A DNA stretch of 64,000 nt from Pelolinea submarina (GTDB lineage Bacteria > Chloroflexota > Anaerolineae > Anaerolineales > Anaerolineaceae): positions 124,001 to 188,000 of the forward strand of contig NZ_AP018437.1 of assembly GCF_003966975.1 (NCBI RefSeq). Direction: 5' to 3'. Shown one piece after another: positions 34,790 to 42,923 of the stretch (positions are counted from its first letter, which is position 1; each line of letters begins with the position of its first letter). Made by a program: the position numbers and the translations under genes. The notes beneath the pieces are model-generated. The model was not told the origin of the DNA, made no database searches, and worked only from the letters and a program-made list of their open reading frames with translations.

Positions 34790-35167
34790 ATGAACAGTTT
34801 GACCGATTCAGATAAGCCTTTGGAGATCATTTGCGTGGCCTGTCCGCACGGCTGCCGCCTGGAAGCCACGCGTAAGGACGGCGAAATATTGATCAGCAAC
34901 GCCGGCTGCAAGCGCGGCAAGGAATACGCCACCAATGAAATAACCGATCCGCGCCGCATGGTGGCGACCACTGTGCGTATTCAGCACGGCATCCATCCGC
35001 TGCTGCCGGTTTATACTTCGGAACCCTTCCCAAAAGGGCGCGTCACGGAACTACTGCGGGAAATCCGCAAGGTGGAAATCACCGCCCCCGTCAAGATGGG
35101 CCAGATAGTTCTCAAGAACGCCCTAGGCACCGGCATCGATGTGCTAGCCAGCCGGGACTTAAAATAA
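34790..35167 (+). CDS. DUF1667 protein (third subunit)
   Basis: DUF1667 proteins are small Cys-rich partners of the GlpA-like and GlpB-like pair. Four cysteines are visible: VACPHGCRLEA gives C-x2-C-x3-C counting the preceding Cys of ICVAC, and a fourth is in NAGCKRG. An iron-sulfur or zinc role is inferred. It starts three bases after the second subunit and ends the operon. The GRVTELLREIRKVEITAPVK stretch is also typical. Confidence 0.82.
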   Translation: MNSLTDSDKPLEIICVACPHGCRLEATRKDGEILISNAGCKRGKEYATNEITDPRRMVATTVRIQHGIHPLLPVYTSEPFPKGRVTELLREIRKVEITAPVKMGQIVLKNALGTGIDVLASRDLK

Positions 35168-35200
35168 AAAAAGGGCAGGTTTTGAACCTGCCCTTTTACT
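35168..35200. terminator. Bidirectional terminator
   Basis: AAAAGGGCAGGTT and AACCTGCCCTTTT form a stem with a short loop between the convergent DUF1667 gene and the NBR1-Ig lipoprotein gene; A- and T-runs serve both strands. Confidence 0.9.
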
Positions 35201-35210
35201 TTATCGTAAA

Positions 35211-35924
35211 CTAGTCGTTGGGTGTCTTGGTCGGCGCGGGGTAGGCATATGTGACCGCGTAGTAGAAGCGGCAGAAGATATCGCCGTTGTCGTTGACAAT
35301 ACCCCATTGGGATACATGGATCTTGTCGAAAGGTTGGAGGGGCATCTCGAAATCAACGGTAATGTCGATCGATTCGTAGGGATCCACATCAGCCTTCAAA
35401 GGATAGGTGTGCTTCGGGCTGAAGTCTGATTTATCGGTGGATTCATCTTCGATCCAGGTAACGTAGTATTCATCCTTATCCCAGGTAACAACGCCCATGT
35501 TTTTTACCGTCCAAACGACATCAAACATCCAACCGGTCATCTGCGGGCCGTCCCAGGGCTGCTGGTTGGTAACTTCGCAAATATAGACATCCGGTGTTAA
35601 GGTCGGCACTTTTGTTTTGGAGCTGGAGCTGGAACTCGAACTTGAGCTGGAACTTCCGCCACCGCTGTAGACAACCTTGGTCGTTGGGGTAGGCGTGATG
35701 GTATCCAAAGTAGCTGTGGGAAGCGGGGTCATTGTAGCGGGGACAGGCGTTTCCGTTGGATTTAAAGCCGCATCCACCGTCAACTGCGCCATAGCTTGCA
35801 TAACAGCCTCTGTTTGGACAGCTGCTATATCAGGTGTAGGTTCCTGGCTGGCACCGCCGCAGGAGACTGCCAGCGTACCAATCAGGATCAGCCCCATGCT
35901 TACGATTTTCATTTTTTTATGCAT
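35211..35924 (-). CDS. Lipoprotein with NBR1-type Ig-like domain and poly-Ser linker
   Basis: The signal peptide ends in LAVSC (Cys22). A Thr/Pro-rich linker with PVPATMTPLP and a run of 12 Ser leads into a C-terminal domain of about 115 residues that resembles the Ig-like NBR1 domain found in many Chloroflexota surface proteins (WTVKNMGVVTWDKDEYYVTW, then YESIDITVDFEMP). It is probably a surface-anchored binding protein. A GGAGG ribosome site lies four bases before the ATG. A minus-strand TTGACA near 35998 could be the -35 of its promoter. Confidence 0.7.
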   Translation of the reverse strand: MHKKMKIVSMGLILIGTLAVSCGGASQEPTPDIAAVQTEAVMQAMAQLTVDAALNPTETPVPATMTPLPTATLDTITPTPTTKVVYSGGGSSSSSSSSSSSSKTKVPTLTPDVYICEVTNQQPWDGPQMTGWMFDVVWTVKNMGVVTWDKDEYYVTWIEDESTDKSDFSPKHTYPLKADVDPYESIDITVDFEMPLQPFDKIHVSQWGIVNDNGDIFCRFYYAVTYAYPAPTKTPND

Positions 35925-36227
35925 ATATCCTCCAATCTGATACCTGTTTAAATTATAGGAATCAGAAGTAGTGCCGTATTTTTAACTGAAATACACGGCT
36001 TGTCAAGTGGGGTTTCAGGCGATTTTACCTGATTATCAACTCCATTGTAACACCTTAAGCATTACAGCTTAGAAAGCACGGCAAGCTCCGCCAAGCGGCG
36101 GTATTGAGCCGGCTGGATCTTATACTCTCATATTAAAATTCAAAATAAAATTGAATCATATATAATATTGGCTGGGAAGAAGCAATTATCCACCATCACT
36201 CTAAGTTTGGAACATCACGAGCATTTT
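35925..36227. other. Divergent intergenic region between lipoprotein and diguanylate cyclase genes
   Basis: No gene is supported here. A nested inverted repeat at 36079-36111 (CGGC, then CCGCC-AAGC-GGCGG, then GCCG) lies upstream of a perfect -10 TATAAT at 36161-36166, so it precedes the cyclase transcript and may be an operator rather than a leader structure. It does not match the c-di-GMP-I aptamer. Confidence 0.45.
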
Positions 36228-37841
36228 ATGAAAAAAGCCAAAACGAAATTACTGGTCTTTAAATATACCTTGTTCGGCATCCTGTTTGGTTTTCTGTTTC
36301 CGCTGATTGCAGTCGGCAGCGAAATCTTCAGCCATTCACTGGAATTCTCCTGGCAGACCATCCTTGCGCTGAACGAAAACCAACTTATTTGGATCATTGA
36401 CACCGCGCCTTTCTTCCTGGGACTGTTTGCTTACGGCATGGGAATCCGGCAGAAGCGCTTATTACAGCAAAATGAAAGACTGGAGCAGATGGTGGAACAG
36501 CGTTCCAAGGACATCATCCGCCAGAAACTTTTCTACGAAGCCCTGGTGGACAACAACCCCATCGCTACCGTAACGCTCGACCAGGATCAAAACATCATAT
36601 CCGTTAACCCGGCATTTCAGACGCTGTTTGGGTATCACCAGGACGAAGTAATGGGTGCTTACCTGGACGAGCTGATTGCCAATCCGGAACGCCCGCACGA
36701 GGCTGCCAACATCACCCGTATGGTATGGGAGGGTATCGCCGTCCACGAGTTCGGTAAACGCCGCCGCAAAGACGGCAAGCTGGTGGATGTGGAAATTTTC
36801 GGTGAACAGATCCGCATCAACGGCAATCGCATCGGGGTTCTAGGCCTTTATCGTGATATTACGGCCGAAAAAGAAGCCCAGGAGGCGCTCAGCGCCAGTG
36901 AGGAGCGCTTCCGTATTATGTTCGATGATTCACCGGTTGCGCTGCGTATGGAAGATTATTCCGGAATGAAAAAGTGGCTGGATGATAATTATGACAGCGA
37001 TCTGCCTTTGACAGCATATTCTGAAAACCACCCGGACATCTTTACTTATCTGGCACAGCTGCCCCGGATTATTGATCTGAACGATGCCACCCTGTGGATG
37101 TTCGGCGCTGAAAACCGGCAGCAGATGCAGAGTTTCCTGCATGACATTCTCAGTCCCGAATCACGGAACGAAGCGATGGATATCATTGATGCCATGCGCA
37201 AAGGCAAGACCTCAATCGAAACCGAGTTAACCTACAATCGCCTGGACGGAAAAAAGATCTACACCATCACCAAACTTTCCATCATTCCAGGACACGAAAA
37301 AGATTGGGGGCGTATCCTGTTTTCCAACATGGATATCACCGAGCGCAAACTAGCGGAAGAGCGCCTGACCTACATCAGCCTGCACGATATCATGACCGGC
37401 ATCTACAACCGGGCATTCTTCGAAGAGGAAATGTCACGCCTGTCCGGGAGCCGCTATTTCCCCATCAGCATCCTGGTCATGGATATGGACAACCTTAAGA
37501 AAATCAACGACCAATACGGCCACCAGGCTGGCGACCTGGCCCTGCAGAACGTAGCCCAACTGATCAAAAGCTGCTTCCGTAACGAAGACGTGATCGCACG
37601 CATCGGCGGTGATGAAATGGCCGTGCTGCTGCAGGGGTTGGACGCCGACGGGGCATTTAACGCCAGGGAGCGGATATTGAATGCCATCCAGGAACACAAT
37701 CAAAAGAATCCGAACAACATCCAACTCAGTATCTCCATCGGCTGTGGGACAGCATTGATGGGTGAATCCCTCGTCAACACCTTTAATCTGGCAGACGAAC
37801 GTATGTACAAAGAAAAAGAGCGGAAGAAAAAGCGTCCATAA
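36228..37841 (+). CDS. Membrane PAS-PAS-GGDEF diguanylate cyclase
   Basis: The 537-residue protein has two membrane helices (about 12-32 and 52-70), a coiled coil, a PAS domain (about 100-215), a second PAS-like region (about 225-360) and a C-terminal GGDEF domain. The active-site motif reads GGDEM, keeping the catalytic GGDE but with Met in place of Phe. An RxxD product-inhibition site (RNED) lies five residues upstream, so feedback inhibition by c-di-GMP is likely. The start is set at the ATG at 36228, because the TATAAT at 36161 would put the transcript start after the earlier TTG. It is the only c-di-GMP synthase gene in the window. Confidence 0.88.
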   Translation: MKKAKTKLLVFKYTLFGILFGFLFPLIAVGSEIFSHSLEFSWQTILALNENQLIWIIDTAPFFLGLFAYGMGIRQKRLLQQNERLEQMVEQRSKDIIRQKLFYEALVDNNPIATVTLDQDQNIISVNPAFQTLFGYHQDEVMGAYLDELIANPERPHEAANITRMVWEGIAVHEFGKRRRKDGKLVDVEIFGEQIRINGNRIGVLGLYRDITAEKEAQEALSASEERFRIMFDDSPVALRMEDYSGMKKWLDDNYDSDLPLTAYSENHPDIFTYLAQLPRIIDLNDATLWMFGAENRQQMQSFLHDILSPESRNEAMDIIDAMRKGKTSIETELTYNRLDGKKIYTITKLSIIPGHEKDWGRILFSNMDITERKLAEERLTYISLHDIMTGIYNRAFFEEEMSRLSGSRYFPISILVMDMDNLKKINDQYGHQAGDLALQNVAQLIKSCFRNEDVIARIGGDEMAVLLQGLDADGAFNARERILNAIQEHNQKNPNNIQLSISIGCGTALMGESLVNTFNLADERMYKEKERKKKRP

Positions 37842-37873
37842 AAAAAAGCACCCAACGAAATGGATGCTTTTTT
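37842..37873 (+). terminator. Rho-independent terminator of the cyclase gene
   Basis: AAAAAAGCA-C-CCA and TGG-A-TGCTTTTTT form a stem with one internal mismatch directly after the stop codon. Confidence 0.8.
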
Positions 37874-37896
37874 AGGCCAGAGGATTAAATTTTTTC

Positions 37897-38166
37897 TTAT
37901 TTATTTTCCGCATCGGTAGATTCATCCGAGCGATCCGGTTTGACCTCGCGGACCTCGGTGACTTCAATGCTGGTGTCCGCATGATCCGGGGGCAAGGGAA
38001 CAATCGCCCACAGGATAATATAAATCCAAAAGCCGCCTGTCCCCATCAAAAAGAGAACCACAAAGATCAACCGGATGATTGTAGGATCAATATTGATATA
38101 ATCCGCCAACCCGGCGCAAACACCGGCAATCATTCTATCGGTATTGCTTCGATATAATTTTTTCAT
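37897..38166 (-). CDS. PspC-domain membrane protein (copy 2)
   Basis: The 89-residue protein repeats the PspC pattern of the gene at 22701: KKLYRSNTDRMIAGVCAGL, then INIDPTIIRLIFV and a membrane helix. It carries an extra charged C-terminal tail (EVREVKPDRSDESTDAE). A good AGGAG ribosome site precedes the ATG. Envelope-stress function is inferred from the family. Confidence 0.88.
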   Translation of the reverse strand: MKKLYRSNTDRMIAGVCAGLADYINIDPTIIRLIFVVLFLMGTGGFWIYIILWAIVPLPPDHADTSIEVTEVREVKPDRSDESTDAENK

Positions 38167-38225
38167 TCGTCACTCCTTCTGCATTAAATTACGGAAAAAT
38201 CCGGCAAAAGGTTGCTTTTCACAGC

Positions 38226-39608
38226 TTAGTATTTGGCGAAAGTCAGCGCTCTCAGGTATTCCACCGATGACCCACAGGTGTACCCTACCGGTGCTTTGGG
38301 CTGCTCAAAGGTGTTGGTGTCGAAGTATAAAACGTCCGGTTCGTCCTGACCTTCATACGAAGCCGCGACCATGCAAATAGTGCGTCCCTCAACGTCAACC
38401 TCTTCCAACAACTCAATCGTCAATGGCTGACCTTGCGGACCCGTTAACCAGGGAACGCAACCTGTTGCGACGTTGCCTTCCTCGCGCGGATCGTAACCAA
38501 TACGCACCGGATTATCAAGTGAATACCCATAGGTGGGATCATTCGCGCCAACACAGACCGCGTCGGGAACGGCAGTTGGTTCCGCAATAGCCTGTGCCAG
38601 CAAAGTGGAATCCGGCGACCAGGCCGGGTAGGATTCCTCTCCGGATAAATCTGTTAATCGGTCAAGGCCGGAACCGTCGGCACCCAGAATGAAGATATCG
38701 CGGCTGGTTTCCAGATCGGATGCGACGGCAATCATTTTACTGTCGGGCGACCAGCTGGGAACCTCCATGGTGGATTTGTACTTTGATAATTGAACTACAT
38801 TTTTCCCTTCAGTGTCCATGACGAATAAGTTGGCAAAACCATCGCGTTTGGAGATGAAGGCAATACGCGTACCGTCCGGCGACCAGGCCGGGGTGGAATC
38901 GGTTGCCGGGTCATCCGTCAGGCGAATGAGATTCCGGCCGTCTTTATCCATCTTGTAAATCTCGGAATTGACATCACGGGTAGAAGCAAACGTCAACCAT
39001 TGGCCGCTTGGCGACCAGCTGGGAAAATCATCATCACCCGGACTGTTGGTCAGACGCTTTAAACCGGTCCCGTCAATATTGATTACGTAAATTTCATCAT
39101 CGCCGGTCCTGTCCGATACAAAAGCCAATTGCTTGCCATCCGGCGACCAGGCCGGAAGAACATCATTGGCCGGATCATCCACCACCTTGGTCAATTTCGT
39201 CCCGTCCGCGTTCATGATGAAGATATCCGGCGAACCGTCCATATCGGAAGTAAACGCCAATTTCTGCCCATCCGGCGACCAGGTAGGAAAGACATCCACA
39301 CCCGAGCTGGTGGTCAGGCGGCTGATCTGGGAACCGTCGGCGTTCATTACATAAATATCCAAACTGCCGGATTGGTCGGATTGGAAAGCAATGCGCCCCT
39401 GCGGTGTTGAACGCAGCGGCCGGGCGGTCGGCGTAGGGCTGGGTGTTGCTACATTATCCGGCGCAATAGTAAGCCAGACACGGTAAGTCGCGGTGGGCCA
39501 AACAATGCGGGTGGGCTGAGGAGTATCGGTAGCTGCCGCTGACTGCACCTTGCACGAAGCCAAAAGCAATGCCCCGATCACCAGAAGTAATAAATATCGG
39601 TTGCGCAT
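38226..39608 (-). CDS. TolB-like PD40 beta-propeller lipoprotein
   Basis: The signal peptide ends in LLASC (Cys19), followed by a Thr/Pro-rich linker. Six or more repeats of about 43 residues each contain WSPDG-type cores (PTWSPDGQKLAF, PAWSPDGKQLAF and so on) preceded by DIYVMNADG-like strands, forming a TolB-like propeller. The repeats are also visible in the DNA, where a TCCGGCGACCAGG-type string recurs about every 129 bp. The C-terminal 110 residues have paired Cys (DAVCVGAN, VATGCVPW, RTICMV, GYTCGSS) and are not propeller-like. It likely binds proteins at the cell surface. Confidence 0.8.
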   Translation of the reverse strand: MRNRYLLLLVIGALLLASCKVQSAAATDTPQPTRIVWPTATYRVWLTIAPDNVATPSPTPTARPLRSTPQGRIAFQSDQSGSLDIYVMNADGSQISRLTTSSGVDVFPTWSPDGQKLAFTSDMDGSPDIFIMNADGTKLTKVVDDPANDVLPAWSPDGKQLAFVSDRTGDDEIYVINIDGTGLKRLTNSPGDDDFPSWSPSGQWLTFASTRDVNSEIYKMDKDGRNLIRLTDDPATDSTPAWSPDGTRIAFISKRDGFANLFVMDTEGKNVVQLSKYKSTMEVPSWSPDSKMIAVASDLETSRDIFILGADGSGLDRLTDLSGEESYPAWSPDSTLLAQAIAEPTAVPDAVCVGANDPTYGYSLDNPVRIGYDPREEGNVATGCVPWLTGPQGQPLTIELLEEVDVEGRTICMVAASYEGQDEPDVLYFDTNTFEQPKAPVGYTCGSSVEYLRALTFAKY

Positions 39609-39661
39609 AATATCCTCGAGAATTCGATCTCTATTTTAGTACCATCGTCCGGTCCGGGGTG

Positions 39662-40324
39662 TTACGGTTGGCGGACGATGAAATCATCAAAGGCAATATG
39701 AACGCCCGGTTCCTGGAAAGTTCCGGCGATCAACCCCACATCGCCGGATTCAAAGGATTTATCTTCCTGGGTATCCACCGGTTCGTTATTGACTGCCAGT
39801 GTCAGGGAAGTTCCCACGCATTCAAAATGGATCAGGTTGACCGCCGTACCGCCCAGGATGGCAGGGACGGGGATCATCTCATCGTGACCCATTAACTTAT
39901 ATTTGCCGTCATTGACTTCAAAGATCCCGGCATAGCCGTCCGAACTGATCAAGGCAGTATAAAAATTCTCTTCGTCCTGGTAGCGGCAAATGACGCCAAA
40001 GCTATTATCCACCGGCCCGCTTATACGGGCGGCTTTCACCTCAATAACGGTATCTTTGTAAGAGACATAAGGATTGGCAAACAGGTCCGTGATGGGTTCG
40101 TTGACGATGATGTGATAGGCTTCATGGTCGTAATCGGTTGAGCCGATTTCGGAAACATAACGGTCCCAACCGCTGCCCTTTTCAGAGAAATCATCTTGAA
40201 AAAGGATACCCACCGCAGTTGATTCGGGGGACGCCTTGAACAGTTGGGCCGCCAGCGGCAAGCTGGAGCAGCCCATCAGAAATAAAGGCAACGCAATCAA
40301 AATTAAGGACTTCATCTTTTTCAT
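39662..40324 (-). CDS. Lipoprotein with a concanavalin/LamG-like domain (paralogue)
   Basis: The signal peptide ends in FLMGC (Cys19). The domain from LFQDDFSEKGSGWDRY to FDDFIVRQP has the same block order as the lipoprotein at 14370: a D-F opening, GVICRYQ, FYTALISSDG, FECVGTSLTLAVNN and VGLIAGTF. It probably binds a carbohydrate or another surface ligand. It is followed on the same strand by the TolB-like gene after a 53-bp gap, so the two may be co-expressed. Confidence 0.68.
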   Translation of the reverse strand: MKKMKSLILIALPLFLMGCSSLPLAAQLFKASPESTAVGILFQDDFSEKGSGWDRYVSEIGSTDYDHEAYHIIVNEPITDLFANPYVSYKDTVIEVKAARISGPVDNSFGVICRYQDEENFYTALISSDGYAGIFEVNDGKYKLMGHDEMIPVPAILGGTAVNLIHFECVGTSLTLAVNNEPVDTQEDKSFESGDVGLIAGTFQEPGVHIAFDDFIVRQP

Positions 40325-40474
40325 GGTCTATTACCTGGCGGCGGTTTACTCGATCCCAATTCGGTTAGTTGAAAGCGGCAGCGGAAAACCGTTTCAGTAC
40401 GTTATTTCTTATTGTACCGGATAAAAAGCAGAGCGATCCTCAGGGCCGTCCAAGGTGAACGCTTTTATTAAAGA

Positions 40475-40503
40475 GCAAGTGGAGCGATGACTGCTCCACT
40501 TGC
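40475..40503 (-). terminator. Terminator after dihydrolipoamide dehydrogenase gene
   Basis: The stem GCAAGTGGAGC/GCTCCACTTGC has a seven-base loop and is followed on the minus strand by TCTTTAATAA, a weak T-tract. Confidence 0.75.
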
Positions 40504-40533
40504 GAATCCCAATTCTTCGACAGGAAAGAATGC

Positions 40534-41949
40534 TTAGATGTAAAAATCGACAGCCTTATCGAGCGCGTAATCCAGGGTTGAATGCACAATTTCAGCATAG
40601 GTGGGGTGCGCATGGATGATCTCGCTGACCGCGCGCACGTCCGTCTTCAGCGCGATCATATTAGCCACTTCCTGCATCATCTCTGAGACGTTATGGCCAA
40701 TGGCCTGTGCGGCCAGGACCTTATTGTCCTTCAGCCACATCTTGATAAAGCCGTCCTTGAAATCTTCAATGCCGGCACGCAGGTTGACCGCGAAGGGAAC
40801 CTTGACCACTTTGACGCCGCTCAGATCCTGTGGGACTACACCAACGGATACGATTTCCGGGAAGGTGTAAATGACCGCCGGGATGACGCTGTAATCCATT
40901 TTGCGCATGTCTTTTTCGGATTTGGCCATGATGTTCTCAGCCGCGATGACACCCTGTTGGATGCCAACATGGGCCAGAATAGACTTACCGGTGGCATCGC
41001 CCACCGCCCAGATGCCGGGCACGTTGGTGCGCTGGTAATCGTCCACATCCACGCCCTTGCGGGTGTAATTGAGCCCCAGGTCCTGATAGGTCTTGTCGTG
41101 CACCACAGCTATGCGGCCGATAGCCACCAGCGTCATGGGCGCGTCGATCTTGACCATCTCGCCGGTGCGCACATTTTCGGCTTCAATGACGCCGCCTTTG
41201 AGCGACACACACTTATGCGAAGTCAGAATCTTCACCCCGCGTTCTTCCAGAATACGGGTAATTTCAGTAGAAACATCCTCGTCCATCTGGGCCAACACAC
41301 GGTCGAGAAATTCGATGATGGTCACTTTACTGCCCAAATTGGAGAAGATAGTCGCAAACTCCAAACCGATCACACCGCCGCCAATAATGGTCAGCGACTT
41401 GGGTAATTCGTTGATGCTGATCAGGCGGTTGCTGCTGACCACGGAGGGATCGGAAATATCCACAAAACCGGGGATGAGCGGCTGGGAACCGGTGGAAATG
41501 ATGATGTTATCCGCCGTTAAGTTCACATCCTCGCCGGTATAATGCATGGTCTTGCCGTCCGGGTCCAGTTTTCCGCCGCGCACCAGCATTTTTCCGGGAG
41601 CGATGATTTCACCTTCTCCCTGATAAATATCGACATTGTGGTGATTCAATAAGTCCGTGATAAATTCACGCGTATTGAGAATGACCTGATTGCGGCGGTT
41701 GGCCACAGCCGGAAAATCCACCTGCATGTGGTCCACTTTGACACCATATCTGGCGCTGTCCGCAACCGTTTTGGCAACTTTGGCTGATTCAATCATCGAC
41801 TTGCTGGGCGTGCAGCCCCAATTGGTGCAAATACCGCCGATAAAATCGCGTTCTACCAAAGCCACCCTGCCTCCTAATTCCGCAATCCTGACCGCGGCCG
41901 AATGGCCGGCAGGCCCTCCACCCATAATAATTGCTGTGTATTTTTCCAT
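40534..41949 (-). CDS. lpd: Dihydrolipoamide dehydrogenase
   Basis: The 471-residue flavoprotein has the FAD motif IIMGGGPAGHSAAV, the redox disulfide in GGICTNWGCTPSK, an NAD motif TIIGGGVIGLEFA, GIWAVGDATG, and the C-terminal catalytic HAHPTYAE. These mark the E3 component that reoxidises dihydrolipoyl groups of 2-oxoacid dehydrogenases or the glycine cleavage system. The N-W in the CxxxxC loop differs from the common L-N-V, and MGGGPAG replaces IGGGPGG, so a broader Lpd-like role is possible. No E1 or E2 gene lies next to it. AAGGAG precedes the ATG. Confidence 0.87.
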   Translation of the reverse strand: MEKYTAIIMGGGPAGHSAAVRIAELGGRVALVERDFIGGICTNWGCTPSKSMIESAKVAKTVADSARYGVKVDHMQVDFPAVANRRNQVILNTREFITDLLNHHNVDIYQGEGEIIAPGKMLVRGGKLDPDGKTMHYTGEDVNLTADNIIISTGSQPLIPGFVDISDPSVVSSNRLISINELPKSLTIIGGGVIGLEFATIFSNLGSKVTIIEFLDRVLAQMDEDVSTEITRILEERGVKILTSHKCVSLKGGVIEAENVRTGEMVKIDAPMTLVAIGRIAVVHDKTYQDLGLNYTRKGVDVDDYQRTNVPGIWAVGDATGKSILAHVGIQQGVIAAENIMAKSEKDMRKMDYSVIPAVIYTFPEIVSVGVVPQDLSGVKVVKVPFAVNLRAGIEDFKDGFIKMWLKDNKVLAAQAIGHNVSEMMQEVANMIALKTDVRAVSEIIHAHPTYAEIVHSTLDYALDKAVDFYI

Positions 41950-42013
41950 ATTTCAATCTCCTTTCATTTTCAAACGAGTATTTATATTATTATTATGAAG
42001 TAAATATTATTTA

Positions 42014-42724
42014 TTATAATACCACCCCATCCTTCGAAGGGGTCTTGTTTTTCCTTTTACGATGCTGGATGGTTTTAAGAATATAGGCGCGCGCATCCGG
42101 TGTCTTGCAGGACGTCTCACCGTGATCCACCTGCACCTTGCCAATCCGATCGGAAACTGCCAAAGCCGCCTGTTCCAGCGCGGGGCTGCGCACACCGATG
42201 GCAATCAGGGCATTGTTCATACTGTAGCGGGTGCGGTTGGGACGTTCGTGGATATGCTCCTCAATGCTTTCCAATTTTTCTGTGAAATACACATCTTTCA
42301 GGGTCGGGTCGTGCAGGGCAAGTTGAGCAACCAGATTCCAGCCGGCAGCCCCCACCCACTCCTGCAGTGAGGTACTCCATTCATCGGCCTTCTTCAAGGC
42401 AAAGCGCGTGCGTCCGACCAGGTCCGCAAACGCATCGGTCAGGATGTAGTTGTCCAAATCCGCCAGCCAGCGATCGAGCAGGCATTCCATAATGGATTGT
42501 TCGTCAGCCACCATGGCTGCCAGAACGCGGGCATCTTGCACGCCGCTGCACCATAACATTTCTGCCAGAGATGTGTTGCGGCCAATGCGTTTGGCCAGGC
42601 GTTTCAAATTGGCAAAACTGACGCCAAATTGATAACCGGTCACGCCGTGACGGCGATAAACCTTACGGTTTTGTTCCGTCCCGATCATTTCCAATTCCAG
42701 CAGCAGGTCGTAGGCTTTGATCAT
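42014..42724 (-). CDS. DNA alkylation repair family protein (AlkD-like HEAT repeats)
   Basis: The 236-residue helical protein matches the DNA alkylation repair/HEAT-like family: KRLAKRIGRN near the N terminus, LAEMLWCSGVQDARVLAAMV, then CLLDRWLADLDNYILTDAF and a late NNALIAIGVR. AlkD-type members remove alkylated bases without flipping them; other members only bind DNA. The C-terminal tail is Lys-rich. The ATG follows AAGGTAA. Catalytic residues cannot be assigned with certainty. Confidence 0.72.
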   Translation of the reverse strand: MIKAYDLLLELEMIGTEQNRKVYRRHGVTGYQFGVSFANLKRLAKRIGRNTSLAEMLWCSGVQDARVLAAMVADEQSIMECLLDRWLADLDNYILTDAFADLVGRTRFALKKADEWSTSLQEWVGAAGWNLVAQLALHDPTLKDVYFTEKLESIEEHIHERPNRTRYSMNNALIAIGVRSPALEQAALAVSDRIGKVQVDHGETSCKTPDARAYILKTIQHRKRKNKTPSKDGVVL

Positions 42725-42806
42725 CAGATTACCTTAATGCAATCATAGACCTGCATGCAAAATGCTTGCATATGCGATTTCTAAGAACGGCAAAGGTAAG
42801 AAAACC

Positions 42807-42865
42807 TAGCGCGTCCCTTCGACACCCCACGCTGCGCTCTGGGCAGGTGCTCAGGGAGCGCGCTA
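42807..42865. repeat. Dispersed repeat bounded by inverted GCGCG ends
   Basis: GCGCGTCCCTTCGACACCCC at the left and CTCAGGGAGCGCGC at the right form a near-perfect inverted repeat. Read on the minus strand it carries CCCTGAGC and GTCGAAGGGA strings that belong to a class of short dispersed elements found in many environmental genomes. Confidence 0.5.
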
Positions 42866-42879
42866 CCTTCCCAAACAAA

Positions 42880-42909
42880 AAAATAAACCCCTTTTCCAAA
42901 GGGGTTTAT
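42880..42909. terminator. Terminator of the giant DUF11 gene
   Basis: AATAAACCCCTTT-TCC-AAAGGGGTTTATTT lies just past the stop on the minus strand. Confidence 0.88.
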
Positions 42910-42923
42910 TTCACTTGTGTTGC

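Noticed and set aside
36060..36120. A second c-di-GMP riboswitch before the cyclase gene
   Set aside because: The nested hairpin lacks the GCAAAGC and GAAA blocks and lies upstream of the likely -10 element, so it is not in the transcript.
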